A stretch of DNA of 64,000 nucleotides, taken from NCBI GenBank assembly GCA_018806915.1, contig JAGKQI010000053.1, positions 124,001 through 188,000 on the forward strand, given 5' to 3'. The notes under the pieces are model-generated. The model had not been told where the DNA came from. It did not search any database and saw only the letters and a program-made list of their open reading frames with translations. This stretch comes from Phytophthora colocasiae (lineage: Eukaryota; Oomycota; Peronosporomycetes; Peronosporales; Peronosporaceae). Every line of letters starts with the position of its first letter. The stretch's first letter is position 1. This document shows, piece by piece, positions 10,112-21,713 of this stretch. The position numbers and the translations under genes were made by a program.

Positions 10112-10774
10112 AAGAACTGAGTTCTGCAGTGCGTGAGAGGCACTGGGGCTCAGCCCCGAAGAGCTCCGTGCTCTTGAACACGAAACATGTGAGCAAGCAG
10201 GGCTTGTTGGTCGTCCAGGTGGACGTGAAGGGCTTTGAGAAGCCATGGATCGTGTTGATCGATTCGGGGGCGTCTGGCAACTATGTCAGACGCTCCATCG
10301 TTGAGGGTAGTCAGCAATATGCTGAGGCGCTTCGAGCGCGAAGAGGTGACACCGTCACTGTCCGTCTAGCGACGGGCGTCCGTGTCACGGTAGCCAAGGT
10401 CCCCATGGACCTGCGGCTGAAGTTCTTGGACTTCGATAGCGTGGAACGCTGCTTGGTCCTGGACCTGGATTCGAGGTACGACCTCATCCTTGGTATGGCG
10501 TGGCTGGAGCGCCACGAGCCATGGATTGATTGGAGGTCGAAGACCTTAGGTGCTACGCACTTCTCTCCTAGTAGAGCTTTGGCGAGTCATGAACCCACCT
10601 CTGCTAGGAAGCAGAAGCGCTATTGGCGCGAGCATCGAGCCGAGTCGGCTATGATGCTGGAAGTCGGTGTGTCCGAGTTGGTGGACAGCACCGAGTGCGA
10701 GGACCGCAGTCCTGTTGGGCGCGTAGCGCTGGTTGACAGTGAGTCAACGTGTGGGCAAAGCTCACGTAACCCCT

Positions 10775-11166
10775 GTGGGGCGGCACGTACTCCGCCGAGT
10801 GACGCCGGTCATGGACCGTCACTGGATGCCGATGGCATCGGGCCTTACCAGGCCGTGAACTGTGGGGCAGCACGTACTCCGTCGAGTGATACTGGTCGTG
10901 GACCAAGTCGATCGCTGAGTGTCTCTGACACTGGACCTGTTACTGTCATTGATTGTGCAGCGGCACGTACTCCGCTGAGCGGCATCGGTCGTCGACCGAG
11001 TGGATCGCAGAGTGTCACTGACACGGGGCCTGAAGGGGCCGAAACCTGTGCGGCGGCACGTACTCCGTCTAGTGACGTCGGCGGTAGACCGAGTCAGTTA
11101 CTGAGTGTCACTGACACTGGGCCGGGCAAGGCCATAACCTGTGCGGCGGCACGTACTCCGTCGAGT
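10775..11166 (+). repeat. 31-residue coding tandem repeat in the A2 pol linker
   Basis: Four full units and one partial, each of the form CAAARTPSS-G--PS---SV-DTGP---- (about 93 bp). A3 has two full units and a partial at about 28430-28640; A1 resembles A2. The repeat lies between protease and RT and looks like a flexible spacer. Confidence 0.75.
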
Positions 11167-12269
11167 GGACGTTCGTCGGCTAGGCGACGACGTCGTAAGG
11201 CCCTATGGGCGAGACGCTCTGCGTCTGAGTCGTCCGTGACGTCAAGTGTCAACGCACGGGAGGGCTGTGGGCAGCTATACACTCTGGTTGATGGAGTGGG
11301 CGGCAGTGCCGAAGGCAGCGTCCTGCTGGGCGATCTGCCGAGTGTTGACAAGCTCCTTGAGCTAGAGGAGATGTCGTTCGCCGACTTTGGCGGTGCCTTC
11401 AAGGCTGGCGAACTCGCCGAGGTAGTCATCGTTCGACCTGAAGAGGAGTTAAACTCATCGTCCCTTGTTGACGAGTCCGTCTTGGCCGAAGTCAAGAAGG
11501 CGTTGAACGCCAGGAGTGGATCGGAGATCCTCAAGAATCCCTCGGATCCCTTCTACTCCTTGCTGAAGGAATATGGAGACGTTGTCTCGAAGGAACCACC
11601 GAGTGGCCTGCCTCCTGACCGAGGCGTTCGTCACGAGATCGACTTAGTTCCCGGAACTAAATACTGCGTGACCCGGCAGTGGCCTCTTCCTAAAGAGCAA
11701 TGCGACGTCATTGACGCCTTCTTCCGTGCGAAGCACGCGGCGGGTCTCGTGCGCGAGAGCAAGTCTCCGCACTCCGCGCCAACGTTCTGTGTCAGAAAGC
11801 CGAATGGCAAGTGGCGTATCGTTCACGCTTTTAACAAGCTCAACGCTGCCACGATTCCGGCGCAGACGCCGATTCCTAGGAAGGATGTTCTTCAGAACAA
11901 CATGGTGGGTTGCACCATGTACAGTGCGCTCGACTTAGTCGATGGCTACTATCAGCTGCTCATGCGAGCCAGTGATATTCCGCGTACAGCGGTGAGCACT
12001 CCGAGCGGTATGCTCTGGGAGTGGCTCGTCATGCCCCAAGGGCTCTCGAATGCGCCTGCAACGTTCAATCGTCTAGTGACGCAGTTGTTCAGGCCCCTAC
12101 GGGCATTCGCACAGACGTACTTTGACGACGTGTTCGTCCACAGCCAGGCCGAACACGTCAAGACTGACGTCGAGGTGCACGTGGAACACGTGAGAGCTGT
12201 GCTCGAGTGCATGCGCACGAACAAACTGTACGCCAACGCAGACAAGTGCGTCTTTGGCGCGGAAGAAAT

Positions 12270-13598
12270 TGTGGTGAAGCGCGAATAAGAAATCCGAGAA
12301 AAGGCAACGTCAATCCCAGAGAGAGTCGGATCAAGCGACAGGGGCCTCTGGCGAAGCAAGATGTCAGTTGATGACCCCAGATTGCGCGAACGATGGCTGA
12401 CGAATGGATCCAGATCGATGTTCGTCTGGATCTCGCCAGCGATGAATGGATGGCGTCTTGGTCGAGTGAGACTAAGTGATTGGAGAACCCGCCGTGCGGT
12501 CCCGCGTGGCGGCTCAGGGTCGGAGGAGAAAAGGGCGCCTTGCCTAAGATCGCATGAGAAGGAGATCAAGGCAGCAGAGGGTCGGGACCGGTGCGATCTA
12601 TGGTGGGCCGGTGACAACATAACCGTGAGATGCTGCCGAGGGGACCTGATGGCAGTGTTAGTCGCATGGGGAGTGGTGATCAAGTCCGGGAAGCTCAAGA
12701 CCTGGAATGTCGACGACACAGGCACGCGAGATCAAGTATGAAGGCTGCTGATCGAGATCATTGTTCAAGACGGTGGACCAAGATCGACGATCGAGATGGT
12801 TGATCGAGATCGACAGATCGGCAGATCGGCTGATTGCCAGATCGGCTGATCGAGATCGGCAGATCGACAGATCGACAGATCGCCAGATCGGCAGATCGAG
12901 ATCGCGATCAGGGGTTAGGTGAGATCAAGATCGAAGATCGGAGGGGAAGCTGTGTAGCCGGATGTCAGGTAATCGTAGGATAGCAGATGAGGATGGGACT
13001 AGTAGACATAGGAATAACCATAAACAGAATCGAATTTGCTCTGGACCTCACAAGTGCCTTCATCCAAGACTGGAACCGGGAATTACATTGGCCTACCAGC
13101 ATCAAGAAGGTAAGGAGAAGAGATCTAGCATAGAGGTTAATTCTGGATAATACATTGGCCAGTTTTACCCTATCTAGTGATCTATCCTTTACGTGCGAAC
13201 TACGGATCGGAAGGAATTGGCTGCTTGGCCTGACGATCTCGTCGACTCTCAACCCATCAAGACACCCGCTATAGGAAGCGGCAAGCATCGTAAAGGAAGG
13301 GACCAGATCCCCAACATTGGACCTTTGGAAGACCTAGATCGAAGATCAGGCGACCGGATCAAGGCTCGAGTATTCGCCTGTGACCCGGATCAACCCCATC
13401 GAGGTAGAGTGAAGTATTCCCACGCAATCTCACACCCCCTACGTCACCCAAGACATTCTTCTCGTCCCAAGACATCTTCAGAAGTCACCTGGAAGAGCGT
13501 AACCCGCCTACCGACGGGTACACAAGGTGAACACTACACGCAGCAAGATCACGGATCATCGGGGGACCCCCTCCGTTAGTCGGTGTCTGGGCGCAAGT
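12270..13598 (+). repeat. B-inv 5' LTR, 3' end missing
   Basis: Opens TGTGGTGAAGCGCGAA and follows the B LTR order. A GATC-rich tandem tract (about 12755-12910) replaces the 23-bp array, followed by the conserved block (GTGTAGCC...). The last 50 bp or so, including CCGCTCCACCACA, are replaced at 13598 by the inverted pol. Positions 13028-13598 match 21092-21660 almost exactly. Confidence 0.8.
12755..12910 (+). repeat. GATC-rich tandem tract in the B-inv LTR
   Basis: Degenerate short units such as AGATCGGC, AGATCGAC and GAGATCGGCAGATCG follow one another. It occupies the LTR position where B-in and B-out carry the 23-bp array, so this LTR segment has evolved by repeat turnover. Confidence 0.7.
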
Positions 13599-16500
13599 CA
13601 GGAATTCACGATAGATCCGGCCGTAGCGAGTCCGTTTCCCACTTCGCATGTCCGAGATCCGTTCGACCTCGTACTCGTCGGCATCCAGATCTGGGGATCG
13701 ACCGCGGATCGAGTTGACTGTGGATGAAGCAGATCGGCTAGATTTCGATGAGATCCTCCTTCCGGAGGACAGTTGGGTCGGAAAATTCCGCACCAGCTTT
13801 AGCTTAGAAACATGGACCACTGGGAAGATATGGTAATCAGATCCCGCGATCTCCAGCTTGATCGTGAATTCGTTGAGCTTCTCTGCAACACGGAACGGGC
13901 CGTGCCAAAGGTGAGCGAGTTTACGTGCATACCCTTCCTTCACACGATCTAGGTATAGCCAAACTCGTGATCCAGCTTCGATCTGATGCGGATCGACATC
14001 CTCATTGTGCCGATCGGCTCGATCTGCAATCGCCTCTCGTAGTCTAGCGTTGACCTGTTCTCGCGACTGCTGGTAGTATCTCTGAACCCGATATCTCCAC
14101 CGTCTTGGATCGCGATCGTGGCGTCTGGTCGATCCGATTGGGATCGTTGCCTCCAACGTCGATCTCGGATCCCATCCATGTACCAGGTAATGAGGGGTAT
14201 CTCCCCGAACCCGATCGTGAGCCGTGTTAATGGCGAACGTCAGTCTCTCCGCGTATTCATCCCAGTCCTTCTGATCGAGATCTTGAACATACATCTTTAT
14301 CGCCCTAGTCGCCGTTTGCACCATCCGTTCCGCAGTCCCGTTGGCTTGTGGCCGGTAGGCCATCGTCGCCCGTTGTCGCTGCCCCAGGATCTTATTGAAC
14401 GATCTGAAGAAGTCGGACATGAAACCCGGTTCTCGATCGTGCCTGATCATCTCGCTAGCACCAAATCTGCGGAACACGCATTCTTCATAGGATTCTGCGA
14501 CGGTCTGGGCCGATCGGGAGGAACTGGCCTTCGCGATCACATATCCCGTGAACAGATCGACCCAGATCAGTAGTTCGGTGTTGCCTTTGTTAGATCTGGG
14601 CAGGGAGGGTATGTGATCCATCGCTATGATCTGGAACGGGTATGTTGCTTGCAGATTCCCCGGCGACTCGCCCCGGATCGTGGGCCTCCCTTTTCCAGTC
14701 TCACAGTCTACACACTCGCCTACGTATCGCTGCACGCTCCGATATAATCCCCTCCAATGGAAATGATCTCGGATCCGCTGATAAGTACGTCCGATCCCCT
14801 GATGTCCCCCTTCCAGAGTCGTATGGTAGTGGTGGAGGACATCCTGCTGTAGCGTTTCTGGAACTACAAGTCTCATCAGGCGGTCGCGATCACCACTTGA
14901 TCTCGGCCCTGGTGGGCAGTAAAACAGCAGATATTGTTCATCTACCTCGTACTCGGAGGCGATCTTGGCGTAGGATACAGATTCGGCTCGAGTAAGATCC
15001 GCGATCTGCCCAGCCAGGTACCTCTTTAGTCCGGCGATCCAGACCTCCTCGTCCTGGGCTCGCCTGATCCGATCAATCCGCATCTCCCGGATCAGTTCCT
15101 CTCGCAGGACAGCGGCACCAGGTCGCGCTCGGTCTGCACGCGTGGCTACTACCGACACTTGTGCAGTTCGATCTTCAACTCGAGAGGCCAACACCTCATC
15201 AAGCCGATTTAGGGTGATCAGATCGCACCGATCTGCCTCATCGTGGACCTCGATCCCGCTTCCTCGCTGCAGTGCGGCACTCGCCAAGCTATCTGCGCTC
15301 CCATTCCAGTCTCTCTTCACATGGACCAGCTCATGATCTCCCCAATTCCGCAAGTGATCCAGCACCTTCTGTTTCAGTAACGTCAATCCTGGCGCCTTGC
15401 AGTCGATCTCGCCCCGGACTTGTCGGATCACCAGATTCGAATCGCCACAAACGACCAAACGGCGGCGTTCTAACTGTGCGATCATGCCAAGACCTAGCAA
15501 GAGTCCACGGTATTCCGCTTCATTGACAGTAAGGCTTTCAGCATAATCCGATCTAGCCTTGATCACTTTCCACTCTGGTAAACTCCACACGATCGCGCTG
15601 AAAGCGCCTCCTCCTCGTTTCACGCGTGCCGATCCGTCGAAACTTATAACCCACAACTCCTCATCTGGGTCTACGGTGGGGATTGGCATCTGGATCCGAC
15701 GTTTTGGCTCCTTTCGTGGCGCGATCGCGATAAGAGCTTCGTCGATCTCCGATCTGGGCGTTATGTTAGCTGCGATCGCCCCCAGTATTTCATCCTCTCC
15801 CTTCGTACACTTCATGATCTCGAGTGTCCACGGGGACAGAAGAGCAGACCATTGTCCCAGACGTCCTTGGAGGCCGGCAGACTTGAACAGCCAGGCAAGC
15901 GTTGAGTGTCGGGTTAGGACCTTGATCCGACGTCCCACCAACAAGGTGTAGTGTAGATCCAAGATCCGAAGTAGAGCCAACACCTCCTTTTCGGCAACAT
16001 TATAATTCAGCTCGTTGGTCTTCAAGGTTCGGCTGGCAAACGCGACCGGGTGGTAGATCTGGTCGTGTTCCTGCATTAGTGCGGCGGAAATCGCCCAGTC
16101 ACTAGCGTACACGATCACCACGGGTAACTTCGTCGTGTCGAAGTGACGAAGGATCGGGGTCGACGCGATCTTGGTCTTCAAGGCTGTAAACGCCCTGTAT
16201 GCCCTACCCCACCTCTCGTCACCAGTCTTCAGGCCCAGGTCGGCTCCGACCTCGCTTGAACAGGGTGAAGACATCGCCCCCAAGTCAGGATCCGGTGTAC
16301 TATCGCTTCTTTGAGTCGGGATATCTAGTGATCTATCCCGATCCGACTTAAGCGCGACGGGATCTTGAGTGATCAGGTCCATGCTATCCATGATCTTTCG
16401 TAGATCTGGTCGCTTCTTCAGTTCTGCGAACTCCACCTCACGTAGTTCATATAGGACCGATGCATAGATCGCATAATCCTCGATGAACCGACTATAGTAA

Positions 16501-18463
16501 TTCAAACTTCCAAGGAACGATTGCATGGATCGGAGCGACCCAGGGAATGGCAGATCTGTCAGAGACTTCAGGTCTTTCGGGTTTGCCTCCAATCCGTCGA
16601 TCGACACTTTGTGTCCGAGATATTCCACCTTATCCATGCCCCAGAAGCTCTTCGCCACACTGATCGAGAGATTCCACTTATCACAGGCCTCCAATAGGTC
16701 TTCCACCCGTTCGCACATTTGATCCCATGTTCCAGCCGTGATCAAGATATCGTCGATGTAAGATCTCCGTCCTAGAACCGACGGACGACCAGGATCTTCC
16801 GGGATTCCTGATTCGAACACATCCGCAGAGCCTTCCACGTCTCCGGACTGGGAGATCTTCAAAAATCCATATAGGGCATTGTCCACAAGACGTTGATAGA
16901 TCTGAGGGGCGTTCTTCAGCCCGAACGGCATGCGATTCCACTCGAAAAGGCCAAATGGAGTGATGAAAGCCGAGATCGCGCGAGCTCGATCGGTCATTGA
17001 TACAACCCAGAATCCACTCGCCATGTCTAATGAACAATACCACAGAACCTTGTCAAGATCTTCTAGCAGGTCATTGATCAGGGGCATCGGGTAGATCATC
17101 AGCCTTGTGAGACCGTTCACCAACCGATAATCGATACATAGTCGGATGTCTACACCGTTCTTCTTGATGATCACCACGATCGGAGATGCCCATGGCGATG
17201 TCGATGGCCGAATGATCTTGGCAGCTAGGAGTCCTTTGATAAGATCCGATACTTTCTCGCGGAACTGTGGCGCCACCTTTCGGACTCGTTGTGCGATCGG
17301 CTTTGCATCACCCACGTCGATATCGCATATAACACCCTTGGCCGCTGGGGGGAGTGCGTTTCCCTTTCCGATCAGGAGATGTCGCTTCTTCCAAATAATC
17401 TGTCGAAGTTTCTCGATCTCCTCCGGGGTCGCCGATCCCGGATTCCCTACTTGCAGATCTTCAATCCTGACTTCTTCGGTGGTGGAGATCTGGATCTCCG
17501 GTACTACTGCGAGATTATCGGCTAGATCTTCGGCCGAAAAATCGCCACTTTCGTGTAAGTGGGTCTGATCGGCGTTCTCGATCCCTTCCGGAGATGTCGG
17601 ATCGGGTTCGTTCGTTGATGGATCACGGAGTCTATCGTCCTTGGCCGTCAGGATCGGGGTGTTTTCAACCGTGGGGCCGGCGTCAGCGTCGGATACATGT
17701 TGGATCTCGATTTGAAAATCTGATTTTTCTGTTTTTACCTCGATTTCTTCTTCACATGTCCGATCTGTCCGATCTGGGGCCTGATCTGGCAAGCTCTCAT
17801 TCGTCTCAGTCTCACCGCCCCCAGCTTCGCCACTCGGGGCCTTGTCGGAACTGATCGTGATCGGTGGGGTATCCATGGGATCCGGTTGGGGATCGATGAA
17901 TGCGACCTTGACTTCGGCCGTATCGGTTGGTGATCGCGATTCCAATGTCGATATTGGTGCAGGATCAGGATCGGTCCTGGTTGCCCCGCCTCGGCGGAGT
18001 ATGGATCGCGGCGTAACGTAGATCGGCCGTTCGACCGACGGTAAGGGGATCTCTACGGATTCCTGGGGTTCTGGTCTTGCGTCCACAGTCGCTTCTAGAG
18101 CTAGATTCTGCCACTCCATGTAACGTCGGGATCCGATCGACACAAACCCGGGGAATCGAGGCACTTTTTCCTGATCAAGTACCATTCCAACATGTAATCT
18201 GTGATCCAGTCGTAAAATCTTCTCGCTCAAATTCGTGATCACTAAGTACCGAGTTCTGCCGGGTCCATTCACCACTGTAGGTACCCATTGGTCGCCTCTG
18301 GTCACCCACAATTTCTCTGTCGCCGATAATTTCACTCTCGATGCGATCTCTTCAGATCCCCCAACTGGGATATGTAGATCTTCCTCCAATTTTACCGATC
18401 TTACCTTCTCCCCGTATAATCTCTTGCGACCACTAAGTGGGATCCCCACTTCATTAGGTAAGC
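13599..18463 (-). CDS. pol: B-inv pol block in inverted orientation (RT, two RNase H, integrase)
   Basis: One open minus-strand frame of over 1,600 codons. It has an acidic linker; RT with SLDMASGFWVV, RMPFGLKNAP and YIDD at 16749-16760; a degenerate RNase H (YASDWAISAA; LTRHSTLAWL with Arg where Asp is usual); an archaeal-type RNase H with all catalytic positions (FDGSAR, EAEYRG, GDSN, NGSADS); and integrase with its zinc finger (HYHTTLEGGHQG...CVDC), MDH, HDREPGF, NGTAERM and the HGPF motif. It lacks protease (begins after the residues preceding CLPNEV) and ends in the chromodomain at YREFL. It is the least damaged B pol here, yet it faces away from its own LTR promoter. The ends of the open frame run by chance into flanking sequence. 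Confidence 0.85.
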
Positions 18464-18601
18464 GTGCACTGGGTCGGTTATGATGAACCAACTTGGGTCG
18501 ACGAAGCTGATCTTAACTGTGGAGCCATACTGAGCGCGTTCCTACGTGATCATGCTAACCGAAATCGGTTTGGCGTGATGCAGTCGCACGAAGAGGTGTA
18601 G
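18464..18601 (+). pseudogene. pol: B-inv pol 3' end (chromodomain tail), normal orientation
   Basis: Encodes the rest of the chromodomain from HWVGYDEPTWVDEADLN to GVMQSHEEV and the stop at 18601, continuing exactly where the inverted block ends. This defines one inversion breakpoint at 18463/18464. Confidence 0.8.
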
Positions 18602-18975
18602 ACGCAGAGAAGGCGACGTGACCGGGTCACAACGCCGAGATCGCGGATGCTGATCTGGATGTCTATCTGGATCGGATGTGGAGATTTTATGTTTTTCGTG
18701 GAGATTTTATATTTTTCTTGTATATGCATGTGAAACCGGAGTGATTGGAAGGAAGATATGGAGATTTCGAGGATGCTAAGTGGGATCGAAACTGTGGAGT
18801 AAGTATGGAGAAGAACGCTGGTCTTTGAGGCTGGAAAGATTACGTGGAATTGAAAAGAGGCTAGGCTGGAGTCGGGATCGCGTGGCGAAGTACCGGATCG
18901 TGATAGAGAATATGTAAGCGTGCTGACCGACTCCAGGCTCGGCTGATCACCTCCGGACTGGTCGAGATCGCGAGA
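18602..18975. other. B-inv spacer between pol and antisense ORF
   Basis: No ORF of note. It corresponds to the 350-bp spacers at 45090-45434 (B-in) and 51188-51537 (B-out), where sense pol and the antisense ORF converge tail to tail. Includes short repeated ATTTTAT..TTT motifs (18675-18725). Confidence 0.6.
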
Positions 18976-21090
18976 TCAGGGAGTCCCAGGAGGTGTAGGT
19001 GGAACAGGCGGGTTAAACTTGTTTTCGAGCCGTGGGATCTGCCGGGACGGGTGATCTGCCGGCCGATCGCGGTAATGGTTGCGCCAAAGGTCCTCCTGAT
19101 CGCATTCTGCCAACGCAGAGATCAGATCGGTGGGCTCCGGTCGGTTCAGAGTCGGCTGGGCCAGGTTAGCCATTCGGGAGGCCGATCCGGGGTACCAGTA
19201 TACCCGATCACGGATAGTGGGGAAGTGCAGGAAGTAGGGATCGAGCAGAAGATCGATGTCCGCCCACATCGCCCGCATCATGGGCAGGAATCGTCCCAAC
19301 AGCAGCCGCCAACGTTCTCCGGTACGGCTACGCCGTTGCCGACGCTCGAGGTAATACCGACGGAGATCAGGATCAGCCTCATACATCGCCTTCGTGATCT
19401 CGAGATAATGGGTCGATTCCCAGTAGGCCTGCAGGTGATCTGACTCGAAGGCGGCGTAGGCATCCGCGATCTGCCCCAGCAGAGTTCCAGCACGACGATG
19501 TAGACCGAGATCGAAGGTGAGGGGGGCCGGTCGGTTGCGGAGCACCTCCCAAGGTCGGGTAGCAAGTAGGGCCTGCACGTTGGGCCCAGTGATCAGGCTA
19601 ACCAACCAACCGACCCCAGCTCGGGAAGGGCGATTAGCCGGTGATCTCGCTGGGTAAAGGAATCCGGGAGGTAGCAGCAGCCTCTTGGACAATGTGGAGA
19701 GGATCATACCGACGATCGCCAAAGTTCCGACGAACATCGGATCCCACGGGAAGACATCACCAGCCGCAAACTGCCGGACGTTCGCATACCCGGGAATAGA
19801 CGAGCTGATCGCGAACAGAGGAGGGTGCAGCTGGGGGCGCGGCGAGCCGCCGGGAGAGCCGCCACCCGGAGATCCCCCACCGGGAGGGCTCCCGCCAGCT
19901 GGACTACCCCTCGGGGACCCCTGAGGAGAAGTGATCGGAGTCTGTGGGGAACTGCCGCCCGGGGGCGTCGGCTGCGCCGGAGGCGTCGAAGACCCCCCTT
20001 GATCACCGGATGCTGGAGGAGGATTTCCATGCCGGCGGTGCCACGACAGCGATCGGAGTATCGTAGCCCGAAGAGCGTCGTCGGATCCAGCGCCAGAATC
20101 CTCCGCGTCATCGTCATGCTCCGGATCGGGTTTACGTTTGGACCGATCCGAGCCACCCTTCTTCGGGGAAGGTGCTTCCACGGTCACTTGCGAGGTGGCC
20201 TGGGTGCGATCTGCTTCCTCCGCATCCGGCCCAGTCGGGATCGCGGGTTCAGGACCCAGATCGAAGGGGTCTGGGCCTTCCTCGTGCTTTTCTTCGAGCT
20301 CGGTCGCCTGGGCCTGGCCACCGGGTTGGTCTCCAGCGGGAACATCAGGTGGGACCGCGTCGTGATCGGTCGGGGGAGGCTCCGTCCGCGAGGTCTTGTG
20401 CGGGGGCGATGTAGCAGGAGATGGGGGCGGACTGAGAGCACGTTTGACCCCCCGTTCATCTTGAGCAGCGCGGAGCCGAGACACCATTTCGGTCGGTAGT
20501 CGCCGATATGTTATCTTCCGCTTGATCGTAGTTCTCCTGCAGTGCTTGAAGACTCGCTTCTAACTCCTGCACTTCGGCATGGGTACCGATCAGATCATCC
20601 TCTACGACAAACAGAATATGAGTGATCATGGTCAGGTGGAGGGGGATCTAGACTATATGCGCACCTAGACGAGTGGATCGCTGTCGCTCGGTGCTGAGAT
20701 CCGCCTGTGCTCTGTCGCGATCTGCGAACGCTTGGTCTCGTTCCACGAGTAGGCGATCCCGCTCCGAAGTGACTCGGTTCAGTTCGGAGTTAGCGTGGGC
20801 GAGTTGATCGGTGGCTAGGTCACGTTCACCAGCGATACTGGTCAGGGAAGCGATCGCTCGGGCGGAGTCCGCCAAGGCTCGATCTCGCTCAGCCAGGGCC
20901 AATCGGGTGGGAGCCCCTGTCGAAGGCGTGGGGCTGGAATCCAGTTGGAGATGTGCAAGATCAGCCGAGATCCGGTTGTAGCTGGCCTTGGCAGTGACGG
21001 AGTCTTGCTTCGCCTCAGCCAGATCGCAAGCATGGATCCGGGCTTCCGCCTGGAGATCCTGGATCTCGTTGGTGGCTTGTTCCACCTCTT
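18976..21090 (-). pseudogene. B-inv antisense ORF (coiled-coil and C-terminal domain protein), N-terminus lost
   Basis: Minus strand, antisense to the sense direction of the element. 21090-20648 encodes a coiled coil (EEVEQATNEIQDLQAEAR..., LVERDQAFADRDRAQADL). 20640-20500 continues it in another frame (EVQELEASLQALQENYD). 20487-18976 is an open 503-codon frame with a basic KR-rich stretch, acidic and Ser/Pro/Gly-rich segments, and a globular C-terminus (FAAGDVFPWDPMFVG ... HYLEITKAMYEADPDLRRYY ... LLLDPYFLHFP). The C-terminus aligns with B-in/B-out at about half its residues, which suggests a constrained domain. A 54-nt GT-AG interval near 20585-20640 would restore the first break if it were an intron. 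Function unknown. Confidence 0.65.
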
Positions 21091-21091
21091 C

Positions 21092-21713
21092 AATCGAATT
21101 TGCTCTGGACCTCACAAGTGCCTTCATCCAAGACTGGAACCGGGAATTACATTGGCCTACCAGCATCAAGAAGGTAAGGAGAAGAGATCTAGCATAGAGG
21201 TTAATTCTGGATAATACATTGGCCAGTTTTACCCTATCTAGTGATCTATCCTTTACGTGCGAACTACGGATCGGAAGGAATTGGCTGCTTGGCCTGACGA
21301 TCTCGTCGACTCTCAACCCATCAAGACACCCGCTATAGGAAGCGGCAAGCATCGTAAAGGAAGGGACCAGATCCCCAACATTGGACCTTTGGAAGACCTA
21401 GATCGAAGATCAGGCGACCGGATCAAGGCTCGAGTATTCGCCTGTGACCCGGATCAACCCCATCGAGGTAGAGTGAAGTATTCCCACGCAATCTCACACC
21501 CCCTACGTCACCCAAGACATTCTTCTCGTCCCAAGACATCTTCAGAAGTCACCTGGAAGAGCGTAACCCGCCTACCGACGGGTACACAAGGTGAACACTA
21601 CACGCAGCAAGATCACGGATCATCGGGGGACCCCCACCGTTAGTCGGTGTCTGGGCGCAAGTGGCGATCGCGATCGGCCTCAACCAGATTTTGGCCAGAT
21701 CCGCTCCACCACA
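21092..21713 (+). repeat. B-inv 3' LTR, 5' part missing
   Basis: Begins at AATCGAATTTGC, fused to the antisense ORF, and runs to CACCACA at 21713. The same deletion removed the start of the antisense ORF, the polypurine tract and the LTR start. It supplies the intact LTR end missing from the 5' copy. Confidence 0.85.

Larger units (their letters stand above)
9943..12269 (+). pseudogene. pol: A2 pol, first block: knuckle, protease, linker, RT
   Basis: ATG 9943 overlaps the gag stop (ATGA). A CCHC knuckle follows at once (CYTCGSPTHLRPNC, 9958-9999), then a hairpin at 10086-10111 and a retropepsin with active site DSG at 10261-10269 and the partner motif DLILGMAWL. A linker of tandem 31-residue repeats (10775-11166) leads into RT with the fingers motif FCVRKPNGKWRIV and catalytic YFDD at 12118-12129. 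The frame is open throughout and is cut at 12269 by B-inv, in the RT thumb region (FGAEEI | PFLGCFIG). DSG for DTG is an accepted active-site variant in retropepsins. Product would be a Pol polyprotein. Confidence 0.85.
12270..21713 (+). mobile_element. B-inv: rearranged family B element with inverted pol
   Basis: Starts TGTGGTGAAGCG and ends CACCACA, flanked by AAAT (12266-12269 and 21714-21717), exactly inside A2 pol. Both LTRs read plus. Between them are an inverted pol block (13599-18463), the last pol codons in normal orientation (18464-18601) and a minus-strand antisense ORF (18976 to about 21090). Gag, PBS, protease and the LTR-leader junction are missing. It is a diverged B subfamily: its LTR start and variable repeat differ from B-in/B-out. 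At 9.4 kb it is shorter than the 14.2 kb full size. Confidence 0.85.

Noticed and set aside
12361..12741. 126-codon plus-strand ORF in the B-inv LTR
   Set aside because: Lies wholly in the LTR U3-like part, low complexity, no counterpart in B-in or B-out.
20585..20640. 54-nt GT-AG intron in the B-inv antisense ORF
   Set aside because: It would restore frame, but the donor GTCTAG is weak and another frame break follows. Kept only as a remark.
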